64,000 bases of DNA from Micrasema longulum (Eukaryota > Arthropoda > Insecta > Trichoptera > Brachycentridae): NCBI GenBank assembly GCA_022494885.1, contig JAGVSM010002364.1, positions 1 through 64,000 on the forward strand. Direction: 5' to 3'. Position 1 is the first letter of the stretch. Each line of letters opens with the position of its first letter. Shown here one piece after another: positions 44,121 to 54,735 of the stretch. Made by a program: the position numbers and the translations under genes. The notes below the pieces were generated by a model. The model did not search any database. It was not told where the DNA came from and worked only from the letters and a program-made list of their open reading frames with translations.

Positions 44121-44805
44121 CAAAACATACTTGAAAACCCTCAAATGGGAAGTCCTATTCCACCCACCGTATTAAATGGATATAGTTCCTTCCGATTACC
44201 CCTTGTTCTTATCGATGACTCATGGCCTGCCTGAGTAGTACTTCAATTGTACGAAGATTTCAAAAAATGGGTTTATTCCTCGATAACCTTAAAAGATGAG
44301 TCCGTATTTAGAATTATTCATATGCTGCCAAAAAGATGGAAAAAATCGTTAGCAACAAACAATACTTTTAGTAATATATTACATACTTTAAAAAAAAAGC
44401 ATTAATTTTCAAGAAAAACAGCAACTTATTTAAGTCCCAATATACAGATTTGAAAAAAAAAACATTTTTCAACGATTAACCTTATCGAATATTTTATCCT
44501 CGGCTGACCACTTTTCTTCTCGAGATGGCGCATTTTAAATCCACCTCACGCCGGTTGAACAATGAAATGGCCCGCGGTCTCGAGACGTTGGTCCATTTTT
44601 CACTTTAATAACAGCGGTCGGCGTTGAAAAACGGACCTAGCCTCGCCCGAGACGTCAGAATATATTACGACGACAGACGAAGGATATGAATTGGTCGAAA
44701 CGCCTCATTCCTCAAAACTGTATGAAAACGGAAAGTCCGAATTGCACAACAAACCGCGATAAAAACAATAAAGAGTGAACTGCGGCCGGATAAACATTCC
44801 GTTTT
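44121..44805. other. Unassigned DNA with a CpG-richer patch
   Basis: About 44500-44790 is rich in CG dinucleotides (CGAGATGGCGC, CCCGCGGTCTCGAGACG, CTGCGGCCGG) and is not shared with the repeats here. It has no recognised frame. It could be a conserved regulatory or untranslated region. Confidence 0.3.
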
Positions 44806-45150
44806 CATTATTTTATTTTATTTTATTTGGGATTTTTACAGCTATTACATAAACAAAATAATCAGAAAAATCTTAACAATACTAAAACCAATTAAAAAAA
44901 TCCACTGTAAATATAATGACACATAATATATAAGAAAAGAAGTTTTGTAATTGTATTTGTGTGACGTTTGTATTCATGTGTATGTGAATGTGTGTATGCG
45001 TGAATGAATGAGGGAGAGCATACATGTGCGTGTGGGAATGAATGAGGGAGAGGGTGCGTGTGTATGGGTGCGTAAATATGAAAATAATATATTTGCTCAA
45101 AACTTGTAAATTGTATTAAAAACGGTACAATAAATTATTATCACTATTTT
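44806..45150 (-). repeat. Minus-strand LINE 3' end with AAAAT tail and a two-copy minisatellite
   Basis: TTTATTTTATTTTATTTGGGATTTTTACAG at the left resembles the LINE-o tail junction at 50820 (each read in two overlapping parts). Inside, a 40-odd-bp unit with GTGAATGAATGAGGGAGAG... occurs twice (about 44998-45025 and 45030-45058). Confidence 0.45.
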
Positions 45151-45591
45151 ATTAATTATTATTATTTTTATTATCTTTAACAAACGTTAATAGTAATTTG
45201 CGAGTAGGATGTTCTTTGTGAAATTCTTTTATTTTGTGTCTAACAAACTGCGAAAAAAAACATTAATAGTGTAACTACGGTCAAACTGTTCTTCTTGATA
45301 CAAATATTGTATTTTTTTGTCTTTAAAAAACCGTGAAAAAAACAGATTACGGTTGACTCTGTATGCAATGTTTTTCTTATTTTAAAAGTAATAACTAAAC
45401 TACGGATACAATGATCTTTTTGATTAAACTACTATTCCGCCTGTTATCTAAGATATGTACTCACACTTTCTTTTATTGTATTTTACAAACCACTAAAAAT
45501 ATGTACAAACATAAAAATTCTGTAAACGGTGTTCTTCCATATACATATGTATTTTTTTAAACTGTTTTAATTCTTATTTTTATTCTTAGAG

Positions 45592-45775
45592 ATGGATGTC
45601 AGTGCTATGCCAGCTCCTGACGTCACTGCGACCTGTGAAGATCTATTGTGACGGGTCCCCGTTAATAGTTCTCGCCCTCCAAGACCAGGTCAATAAAGAA
45701 CCTGGCTACTGAGTGGAAGGCAAGAGTTTACATTTCACGTAATCTTTCCCTCCAAGCCAGAACTCATAGTGAAAT
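45592..45775 (-). repeat. LINE-r copy 4: 3' UTR only
   Basis: Matches copies 1 and 3: GATGTCAGTGCTATGCCAGC, GACGTCACTGCGACCTGTGA, GTGACGGGTCCCCGTTAATA, AACCTGGCTACTGAGTGGAA, and ends at the final codons (TCCCTCCAAGCCAGA). Confidence 0.75.
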
Positions 45776-45966
45776 AACTATTGCATTATTTTATACCCTT
45801 AAACAAATAACGATTGTGTGCTATGTGTTCTAAATATAAACAATGTTTTTACTGTCTTCGATTGATTGACAAAAAATTTTTATAGAAATCTGTTGGAAAG
45901 ATAAAAAAAAACTGTCTGTTACAAACCGCTATAAAAACAAAATAATAATAAACCGCGGGTGTGATA

Positions 45967-46228
45967 TTATCATCACTATTCCCTTTCCGCACCTAATGGT
46001 GCACAGAGCACTGCATTAGTACACCAATTGCAGCGTATCTTGATCATTTTTGTTACATGAAGGTAATGTGATCAGTCTTACACTTCAGGTACAGGTCTAG
46101 GGACTATGGAATATTCCAGTTTAAAAACACCCTTTTGAATAATATTTCATATCTGCCATGCTTTGAATCGAAACCTAGACCTCTTGCATGTTTGGCAAAT
46201 GCGCTGACCATTACACCACGAGGCCGAC
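45967..46228 (-). mobile_element. SINE-A copy, near full-length
   Basis: Tail AATGGTGCACAGAGCACTGC and GTATCTTGATCATTTTTGTT, body, and head with the box A complement CATTACACCACGAGGCC. Box B is slightly altered. Confidence 0.9.
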
Positions 46229-46349
46229 TATTATTGGACGACATTATACGTTATTGAAATATTTTAATGTACCAAGTCATGGTTCTGACTAAACAGAAAA
46301 AATCTAGCCTGCTAAAACCACACATGTAATTTATATATATTTGAATATT

Positions 46350-46505
46350 ATGTCCGTGTCCAGGTGGATACAGAATACAGTTGTGTGTAAAACAGAATCA
46401 GAGTCCTGAACAAGTGTTTTTGACTCAATGACTACCCTCGAAATCGAGTAGAGGTAAGTCCGCATCTTAGTGTCATAAATTGCGCATTAGCCAACATTGT
46501 CCAAA
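46350..46505 (+). mobile_element. SINE-AL copy 4: 5' extension only
   Basis: GTGTCCAGGTGGATACAGAA, GTTTTTGACTCAATGACTAC and GAGGTAAGTCCGCATC are the extension; the element breaks off in the tRNA-like part (GCGCATTAGCCAACAT). Confidence 0.65.
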
Positions 46506-47080
46506 TGCTTTTCTTCTTGTAAAATATCCGTTTCTGAATCATATTCACGACACTTTTCTTTACCCCTTGATAAAATCGCGCATTTGTTTGAAAAAATCCA
46601 AACATTTTCAAAACATAAAAATGAAATCATCGATGCTCTTGACAATGTTCTCGTAGGTCATTTCCCTTGATTATGTTTTCGTTATGGTCATGTAACTTTC
46701 TTCGAATAACCCCGTCTCTCCTTTTATTTCTTTACTCCTGGTAAATTCTAACCTCCATAAAATTAACCCTTTCTTTTACGCAGTACCGTTGGCGTGCGTA
46801 AAAGTAAATTGTTTTCCGACATAATGTTTTATTATGTCAAATAACACAACGATTTTGATCAAATATTGATGAAGATACATGTGGATTTAACGAGTTCGCC
46901 TACAGTGGGGGAGTTATACTGGAAATAAAGAAAGAAAACATTAGTTTAATTGAATTGTCTATGAAGCCGCTTTTTCATTACTTTATTTTCAAAGCTAGAC
47001 TTGTGATTTGTGATGTTGCGCTAATAATTATCATTTTTCAACTCTTGTGTAGCTGTGGTGAAACGCGAGTCTACATAGAA
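46506..47080. other. AT-rich stretch, nothing recognised
   Basis: No feature supported. Confidence 0.4.
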
Positions 47081-47342
47081 TCATCGTCGTCATCATTCCC
47101 TTTCCACACCTAATGGTGCATTGGGCACTGGATTGGCGCACCAATCGCAGCGTATCTTGATCATTTTTGTTACATGAAGGTAAGATGATCAGCCTCACGC
47201 TTCAGGTACCAGTCCAGGGACTATAAAATATTTTAGTGTACAAACACCCATTTAAATAAATATTTTATTTCACCCATGTCGGGAATCGAACCCGAGACCT
47301 CTTGCATTGTAGGCAAACGCACTTACCATTACAGCACAAGTA
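47081..47342 (-). mobile_element. SINE-A copy, best preserved
   Basis: On the reverse strand box B is GGGTTCGATTCCC, a perfect match to the tRNA T-loop consensus, and the tail ends GGGAATGATGACGACGATGA. A good reference for the family. Confidence 0.92.
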
Positions 47343-48354
47343 TAACTTTTATTTTTTATATATTACTCTTATTTATTTCAAATGATGAAGTAGAATTTTT
47401 TCTAATCTTCAAATAGACATTTTTCCATCGAATTTGGAAAATAAGTATTTGCAATAATGTGCTGAGTTTTAATGAAAAAATATTTATCTTTACTTGATTT
47501 TATTACTTTTTATCTAAATATACGAATGAAAGTGATGCTAATACTTTCATGAATATTTTTAACTGTATGAGCTAGAGCACGAAAATAGAACTTAAAACAA
47601 GAAATACAGAAACCCTGTTCTATGGATGGTTTTCGTGTGAAAGAGACAAAAACAAAAGGTAAATATTGGCAGTCAGCTAGTCATATGACCGGCGTAGATT
47701 TTAAATATTTTTTTCCAAAACAAGCCTAAATAATATTTAAACTATTATAAGTTATGGAAAAAAATATTCATAAGTTTATTTATCTTTTTGTTTTTTTTTT
47801 TAACTCAAAATTTGCCATTTGTTCAATTTTCTAAGAGCGACTTTTGTTTTAATGTCCCAATGTCCAGAATATGTAGATAAGTCAATTCGTCACACAACTT
47901 CTCTTTTCCACTAAAACAGTGTGGGGTGAAGATGCATTAGCATGTTTTAGATCAAAATGTTTATCATGGTTTTGAAAATATTATATATCATTATGTTATT
48001 GCCCTTGTTTGTCTTTGATTCATAGTTTTATGTTCTTTTTGTTCAGTTTCTTTTATATATTTTTCTTTTTCAATTTGTTGAAATTGGCTTAGACCATATA
48101 TATAATAAAAAAATAATAAAAATAAAATACCGATTTTAGCCTACGACCTATTTTTTTATGGAATCTGATAATTGTTTTGCCTTGCTCGGGCAATTTCGAT
48201 TGAATGGGTAAATTACGTAGAATAAAATTCTTTATTTACAGCTTTACACGTCTTAATGATTAAATAATTATTAAACGCATCATGCATGGCGCCTACATAG
48301 ATTATAAAAATTCCTACATTATCATTATATTATTATTTTTATCCTCGATATACA
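47343..48354. other. AT-rich stretch, nothing recognised
   Basis: No feature supported. Confidence 0.4.
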
Positions 48355-49085
48355 ATTTATATATCACAAACAGATAGAATACAGAAAAGATTCCTTAAAC
48401 TTCTGGATCATAAATCTCTTACATATTTTGACTCGTATAAAGACTCTTCTTCCTTTCATAGTTTAACTTCCCTTACTAAACGTAGAAGCATTTCTGAACT
48501 GTCTTTCCTCTTCAAAATTTTAAACAATTTTATCAATAGTCTATATCTCTTGGAGCGTTTTTCAATCAATTGTCCCGTAAAGTCAACACGACAAGTTAAT
48601 TTTTTTATAATTCATTGCCCAAAAAAATTATGTTCAAAACTCGTTTATTTATCGTAGCTGCTCCAAATTTAATTTACTCTGTCCCCATTTAGATATTTTT
48701 AATACAAAGTTTTTTGATTTCGAAAACTAAATTTTTAAAACACTGTAAAATGAAACATTTGTCAGTGTGTAATAAGTTTATGTTCATTTAAATATGTTTA
48801 ATTTATTTTGATATCAAAATTTTTAATTGGTCAACTTTATTATGAAAGTCCCTCTCCTCCACTCCTCCACTCTATTTCCTCATCCTTTAAACCTTCTTAC
48901 GAGCTCATTTTTTTTTCTCATGTCTTATATAATTTATTATTTTTCTCTTTACTGTGTAACATGTTCTCTCATTATATTTGTGAAAAACTTTAACTGGATG
49001 TACGAACTATTTTTTATATTTTGTATTCTTATATAACAACTGTTGTTTTTCCTTAATAAATAAAAATAAAAATAAAAACAAAATA
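48355..49085 (+). pseudogene. LINE-p: C-terminal region and 3' UTR
   Basis: The frame from 48375 reads RIQKRFLKLLDHKSL, then SLTSLTKRRSISELSFLFKI and LNNFINSLYLLERFSINCPV. It follows the RxQkRFlrll...L.SLxxRRxxxxlxFLxKilnnxixs..LL....l.vP order of CR1- and Jockey-like LINEs. Stops appear after about 48600. The 3' UTR ends in AATAAATAAAAATAAAAATA. Confidence 0.8.
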
Positions 49086-49169
49086 AAATAATGAAATAGA
49101 AATAAAGATAATATTTACTAAAAAATAACAAAATGCAATTCATATTAAAACCAATTCATGACTAGAGTT

Positions 49170-49330
49170 GACTTTTTTATTTATTTATTTGACATTTTAT
49201 ATACATATACAATATATGTATATATATATATATGTATAAGGGCGGGGATATTGCCTTAAGGCAATTTCTTCCTACCTACCCAAACCGTTCAGTTTGAGAA
49301 AAATATAAATACATGCATTGCCATTGAAAC
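49170..49330 (-). repeat. LINE-m 3' end, inverted copy
   Basis: Contains the complement of the LINE-m 3' block: GGGCGGGGATATTGCC, TTAAGGCAATTTCTTCC and ACCCAAACCGTTCAGTTTGA. ATTGCCTTAAGGCAAT is a perfect 16-bp palindrome. With the plus-strand copy at 49845-49920 it forms an inverted repeat. Confidence 0.75.
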
Positions 49331-49389
49331 CGTCATATTCAGTTGTCTTGTGACAATAATCACGCAGTTTATAAATATTCATTGTCTTA

Positions 49390-49945
49390 GTGCATGTTTA
49401 TAGACGTTCAAATTTAGTTTTTGTCAATTTATCCATGTGTGACGATGTGAGCAGAGTTGTAATCTCCACTTCGCCTGTTTATCTGAGAGAGCTCATCCAA
49501 CCTCTTTCACAACACGGACTATCTCTCCGTTCTAGTAACGAGAGAACCCTTTTGATACCCTGTCATCGCTCTAATTTTTTTGCCTCCTCTTTCACAAGAG
49601 TAGCCGCTCGATTGTGGAATAATCTACGCACTAATGTTAGAGACGCCCCTTCTTTATTTACATTTACGTCAAGATTGAAATGTCACTATCTAAATATTTA
49701 AATTGTTCCCTTTTTATTCTTCTTTCCTTCCCATCCTCTCTCCTCTCTTCATAGCAAAGTGTTTTTATATAAATTTATTTTTGTTAATTTTTGTTTTCAA
49801 TTTTTGTATAAAATTGTAAGATTCAATATGTCCATGTATTCATAATTTCCTCAAACTGAACGGTTTGGGTAGGTAGGAAGAAATTGCCTTAAGTTAATAT
49901 GCCCTCCTTTATATGTATATTTACTGCATATGTATATAAAGCGTC
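49390..49945 (+). pseudogene. LINE-m copy 1: C-terminus and 3' UTR
   Basis: A 103-codon frame (49390-49698) contains SPVYLRELIQPLSQHGLSLR, then RTLLIPCHRSNFFASSFTRV and AARLWNNLRTNVR. This is the classic LINE ending (sp.Y......lR......l.vP..r......f...aarlWN.Lp..ir...s...Fk..l). The 3' UTR contains CAAACTGAACGGTTTGGGTA and ATTGCCTTAAGTTAATATGC. 5'-truncated; the frame is open, so this is a fairly young copy. Confidence 0.85.
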
Positions 49946-50458
49946 AAATAAAATAAATAATCTCAGTGTAGAAAATAATGTAATTTTTTTTTACAAAATG
50001 TACAAACGAAGCAGGTTAGGAAACCATAAATCCTTATTATTTCATGAAGAACATGAAAACTACCAACCATTAAAAGTAATAAATTTGAAACAGCAAAATT
50101 AGTGACTAGAGCCGAGAGTTCTATATAAACAACATGCTGGTGTTACAATTACACTGCTTTAGGTTCTGTCGTGGGTGCCAAAGTGGCGGAGGAAAGTTAT
50201 GACACGTCACAAAACAGCACAAGAATGCGTTTCTATAAACTTCCTCTCCTACTCCTTAACGCATTGAGTCACTGTTCACAGCTACGCCAGCACGTTAAGC
50301 AAGCTAAAGAAACATGATGAATGATCAATAATAATTACCGAAGAGTCCTCAGCAAACCTTACCACTGCACAACACGACACAATAATGTAATTGTACCTTG
50401 ACTTGCCATCACGACAGACCAGACCTTAACAAAATACACGGGAACAGTGTAATTCTAA
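49946..50458. other. Unassigned DNA
   Basis: About 50150-50400 is balanced in base composition and not shared with other repeats here. No frame or motif recognised. Confidence 0.4.
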
Positions 50459-50828
50459 CTTTATTTTATTTTATTTTATTTTATTTTATTTTATTTTGTT
50501 TTATTTTATTTTATTTCATTTCATTTTATTTTATTTTATTTTATTTTATTTTATTTTATTTTATTTTATTTTATTTTATTTTATTTTATTTTATTTTATT
50601 TTATTTTATTTTATTTTATTTTATTTTATTTTATTTTTATTTTTATTTTATTTTATTTTATTTTATTTTATTTTATTTTATTTTATTTTATTTTATTTTA
50701 TTTTATTTTATTTTATTTTATTTTATTTTATTTTATTTTATTTTTATTTTATTTTATTTTATTTTATTTTATTTTATTTTATTTTATTTTATTTTATTTT
50801 ATTTTATTTTATTTTATTTTATTTTATT
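50459..50828. repeat. (TTTTA)n array, about 370 bp
   Basis: Nearly pure pentanucleotide repeat with a few interruptions (TTTTG, TTTCA and one-base expansions near 50636 and 50742). It adjoins the 3' end of the minus-strand LINE-o, so it reads as an (AAAAT)n tail. The long open frames across it are artefacts. Confidence 0.95.
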
Positions 50829-51480
50829 GGGGAAATCAACAGTTCTACATACATATTTTTAGTAAACAAACAGATATAGTGTATAAACTCAGAACTAATA
50901 ACAGATTTCCATATAGTATACAAAGTTAGTAAAGAAAATATATTACATATCAAATAAATACATACAATTTATACATATAAAAATGTTATTTTCAAGTACT
51001 CAATAATCAAAGGTTTTTTTTAATATTAATTTTAAGAACATTAAGTTACTGTAAATTGGGCGGGATAAGGACAAAAATGCTTGAAGAGAGGATAAGGAGG
51101 GGAGGGGAGATGTACATATTTATTATTATAATGTCTACTAAGTTACATAATACATTTTTAGTGTAAATTTTAAATCTGACAGAGTGATGTTTGTATAATC
51201 TATATTTTTAAATTTTGTATTGTACATTGAAAAAGTCCTACGAAAAAAAGCATTTTTAACATACGATGTTTTACTTATTGGTACATGAAACAGGTGGTAC
51301 CGTCTACAAATCCTGGCTGGCACATGTATTTTTATTAAACCAAGCAGCTCTGTACAGTCAACCATTCCTGTCACAATTTTGTAAAGCAGTAGTTGGTCCG
51401 CACACACTCTGCGGTATTGTAGAGAAATGATTCCATGGAAGGTGGAGGCAGTGAGAGTAGATACATAAGAATTACCGGTT
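50829..51480 (-). pseudogene. LINE-o: C-terminus and 3' UTR
   Basis: The minus-strand frame (51407-51138) reads ADQLLLYKIVTGMVDCTELL, then IHVPARICRRYHLFHVPISK and YVKNAFFRRTFSMYN. This fits the (D)LxlLYKixxGxxDcpxLL...i.vP.r..R....F.......y......r....yN pattern of the LINE C-terminus. Upstream codons continue in another frame to about 51480. The 3' UTR runs into the (AAAAT)n tail. Confidence 0.8.
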
Positions 51481-51926
51481 TATCTCTCTCATTAAAATAA
51501 ATAAAAGGGACAAATCAAGTCATTTATTCTATGAAAACGCATGTCATCATGATTACAAAAAGGGTTATATTGTAAATGGTTATTAAGTATTTTACTAACT
51601 CATTAACTTACTCAGTTTGTAAATAGTACAAGTATTAACTGGTCAAATAACTTGTTTTAAGTTTCTTTTGACTACATGTCCTAAAAGAAAGAACGTTGAA
51701 TACTCTTTTCAATATATTACGAACTTCTAATCCGTCTTTTCAAGAAAACTCTTTTAGTTTAACACGGTCCACATAAATATATAGTACATGAGATGTAATT
51801 TGCTAAACTAGAATATTCTAAAGAGATTTGTTTCATAATGTAATAAAAATTCTTTACCATAAAATCGGTGAAATTAATGATAATATGCTTAAAAAAGACT
51901 TTTACAACGGTTGGTACAGGCATTTA
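51481..51926. other. AT-rich stretch, nothing recognised
   Basis: No feature supported. Confidence 0.4.
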
Positions 51927-52215
51927 GGATTGTCTCTTCTCCTTCTTCAGCCTTCTGTCCTCCACTGCTGGATATGGGCCTCTTCCATATCTTTCCATTT
52001 CTTTCCGTCGGTTGCTGCTTGCAGCCAATTTTTACCCTCCACATCAGCGGCCATATCGTCGGACCATCTTTTTTGAAGACTTCCGATGCCTCTCTTATTC
52101 TCCGAAGGTCTTCATCTTAAAATTTTTGCCGTCCATCTTGTGGGGTCTTGTCTCGCAACATGTCCTGCCCATTGCTACTTCAGCCTGGCTACGCGATCCA
52201 TGAAATCCGCTTTTT
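51927..52215 (-). pseudogene. LINE-q copy 1: extreme C-terminus
   Basis: The minus strand reads QWAGHVARQDPTRWTAKIL, then LQKRWSDDMAADVEGKNW, then LQAATDGKKWKDMEEAHIQQ and WRTEG before a stop. This is the W.GHvaR..D.RW..k.l.W.P...R..GrP..RW.Ddi....g..W...A.DR..W..meEAy.qqW pattern of RTE-like insect LINEs. One stop and a small deletion break it. Confidence 0.8.
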
Positions 52216-52224
52216 TGGTTTTGT

Positions 52225-52505
52225 TACTAATTCAGGATTAACAATTATGATCGGACTACGAAATTTACAATTATGATCGGAAAAAGAATACAATTCTGTC
52301 TGTGAAATATAACCTTAAACTTTGGACGAGAGCTTTCGACTCGTTGACCGGTCTCAGATAATAATTCTGAACTAGAAAATAGAGTGGAAATAAGTCAACC
52401 TTGTTGTGTAGTGGTTAACGTGATTGCCATATATTCAATCAACATAAATAATTAAAGCGAAAAATCTGATGTAATTGAATACACTAATCTTCTTATGCAC
52501 TATGG
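52225..52505 (+). mobile_element. SINE-AL copy 5, degenerate
   Basis: 5' extension (GGACGAGAGCTTTCGACTCG; CGGTCTCAGATAATAATTCT; AGTGGAAATAAGTCAACC), then box A GTTGTGTAGTGGTTAACGTG. The rest is decayed, with only TCTTATGCACTATGG of the tail visible. TTTACAATTATGATCGGA-type words repeat at 52236 and 52261. Confidence 0.6.
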
Positions 52506-53079
52506 ATTAATATCATTTTTTATGCACCAACAAGACGGACACATGAGAAAGAAACGTGTATCGGCCACATTTTTGCTGAAACAATTAACCCCACTGTATC
52601 TGCTGTGCTTTGTACCTCTATTACTGATCACGCCACTGCCGTTGCTATTGAAACTACAGTTCACCACCCAAATAAGTCGATAATTCATCAAACTACATTT
52701 TTTTTAGTTCCATATTTTTTAAAGATTTTCGTATTTTCATAGTTATTTTCTTTAGACATTTTTAGTAAAAAATATTATGCTGTTATTTGTTTTCAATAAA
52801 AAAGAAATGCTGTCTACCTCAGATCAGGTATTTACACCTTTTGAGAATGTACAGTGTTTATTGTGTTTGCTTATATTTTAATTCAGCTTATTTGTATATT
52901 TTTTTACCCTCTTCACTGTTTTGCAAACATAATATATTAATACTATGCTAATAAAAAACCCCAATTTTCGGCACTGAACTGGACTGGATTGAAATAATAC
53001 ATAAACATATATATATATATATGTGTATATATAAAAAATAGGTCGACGACATTGCCTCAATTGCCGGTAAAACGAAGAT
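52506..53079. other. AT-rich DNA with an (AT)n run
   Basis: A TA dinucleotide run lies at about 53009-53033. No gene or shared repeat recognised. Confidence 0.45.
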
Positions 53080-53165
53080 GATGAAAGCGGGTGATAGGAA
53101 GGAATGGAGAAGTTTGGAAGAGGCCTTTATCCAGCAGTGGAGAGAATAAGGCTAAAGAAGAAGAA
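53080..53165 (+). pseudogene. LINE-q copy 2: last codons
   Basis: GDRKEWRSLEEAFIQQWRE matches the end of LINE-q copy 1 (GKKWKDMEEAHIQQWRTEG). It is followed by an AAGAAGAAGAATAAGAAGA 3' end like those of LINE-k and LINE-j. Confidence 0.7.
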
Positions 53166-53329
53166 TAAGAAGACGTAACAAATGTGTAAAACGAACTTCC
53201 TTTTCTAAAAACGAGTTTTTACTTTATTAGAGACGTAGAAACGTTATATTTAACTATGTATGTACAAAACACTAATATTTTATACTTACTGTGCCAAAAA
53301 ATAATTTTCAAAAAACAAAAAGAAAGTGC

Positions 53330-53850
53330 GCCACGGAGTTTTAGTTCCGACACTTATGTTTGGAAGTGAAATTAGGAAACAGCAGAGAAATTATAAAAGC
53401 AGAGTGAACGCGGTCATAATGCGATCGCTTATACGAATGTGTAGGAAATCAATGTATGACAGGGTAATCAATGTATGAATGGGAAATAATTGTATAGAAA
53501 CGATGAAATCAGGTGAAAACGTAAATCTGAGTCAGGTTTAATTGATAAGATTAATACGGGGTATCTGAGATGCTTCGATCATTTAGAACAAATGGGTGAC
53601 GAAAGAATGGTAAAACAAGTATACATGACGAGAATTAACGTGGGACGAGGATGACCAAGGAAGACGTGGCATGATTAGATAAATTAAAATCTTAAGTCTG
53701 GTCATGTCAGAAGCAGTCAGAACCGAAGGGCATGTGTGGCACATGTGGAATTTTATGCCAGGATACACGTGTGAAGCGGTCGATCCTCTCTGCCTATCCC
53801 TACGGGGAAATGGCGTGAGTGTTGTTGTAGTTGTAGTGTAACAGAATAAC
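53330..53850 (+). pseudogene. LINE-b copy 2: C-terminal domain, decayed
   Basis: Matches LINE-b copy 1 in order. It reads VLVPTLMFGSEI, SLIRMCRKSMYDR, LRCFDHLEQMGDERMVKQVY, PRKTWHD and the NRRA region, then the shared 3' UTR (GATCCTCTCTGCCTATCCCT, GGGGAAATGGCGTGAG) with a TTGTTGTAGTTG tail. Several stops and indels. It extends about 150 bp further upstream than copy 1. Confidence 0.85.
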
Positions 53851-54597
53851 CTTGGATTTTTGAAAACAAAAAATACGTAAATAAAAAAAAGTTAACTTAA
53901 ATTCAATTTTAACACTCAAGCATTCAAGTTTGTAAATAAAAATTATTTTTGAAGTTCATTGTAATTTGTTTAAGAAATCAAATACAAATTAAACTTTAAT
54001 CCACAAATTTGGGTTTCGTGAATTAAAGTTTCACTGATCTTTCATTTCCATAATAATTTTTTACACTGTTTTCATGTTTATATGTTTTAGCAAATGGGTA
54101 TTTTTTTTTCCTAAAGCCAACAGTTTTAACTCAATGTCTTCAAATTATGTCACACGGTGTTCATAATATGTTTCCTTTTCCCTCTGCTGTATTTATTTGT
54201 CGTTTCGGGTCCTGACTGAGTCCTCCCCGATTTGGGCGGAGTAAATAAAACCAAATGGATTTTTTGTCGGCAGTTTGTTTGCGAATGACAAAAGTTTCGG
54301 GCGGAAATGGGAAAGGGGACGATTGTCTCTTTATTTCAACAAATCAGGCAGACTTTCAATCCAACATCCCGATACAGGAACATAATGAAGTCGAGAACTA
54401 AATTCCAAACACATGCTTTTTGGATAAACATACATCTCAAGAGAGACAAATAAATTCTTAGAAAATGAATATGTTTATTGATACATTTATTTTTTATATT
54501 TTTTTTCGGAATTAATTTTCTTCAACAATGATTCCAATTTGTCCGAATTTTCGCAAACAAGGACAGGATTCAACACCTTACAAAACTGTTAATATTT
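53851..54597. other. Unassigned DNA with a GC-richer patch
   Basis: About 54195-54370 (GTCGTTTCGGGTCCTGACTG; CCGATTTGGGCGGAGT; TTCGGGCGGAAATGGG) is GC-richer and not shared with the repeats here. No frame recognised; a regulatory role is possible but unproven. Confidence 0.3.
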
Positions 54598-54735
54598 ACA
54601 TATTACAACAGATATAAAGAGCTCTTTAAAAAGAGAATGGTGAAGAAAGGGAATATAAGCAGAACGGTAAATATAACACAGTCAATGACAGGTCATTGGA
54701 TGATAAATATATGCCTAAAAATCATCTCAGTTGTA
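54598..54735. repeat. FB repeat copy 8, rearranged
   Basis: Contains ATTACAACAGATATAAAGA, GAAGAAAGGGAATATAAGCA, AGCAGAACGGTAAATATAAC and GTCAATGACAGGTCATTGG. Blocks from both arms are joined without the centre. Confidence 0.55.

Noticed and set aside
44882..45100. Histidine/threonine-rich frame
   Set aside because: It results from a GT-rich minisatellite read on the minus strand.
45998..46030. Short Pol II promoter words (TATA, CAAT) scattered across AT-rich DNA
   Set aside because: They occur everywhere in sequence this AT-rich and carry no information without other evidence.
50398..50879. Two long open frames encoding (ILFYF)n-like peptides
   Set aside because: They are translations of the (TTTTA)n array, with no coding evidence.
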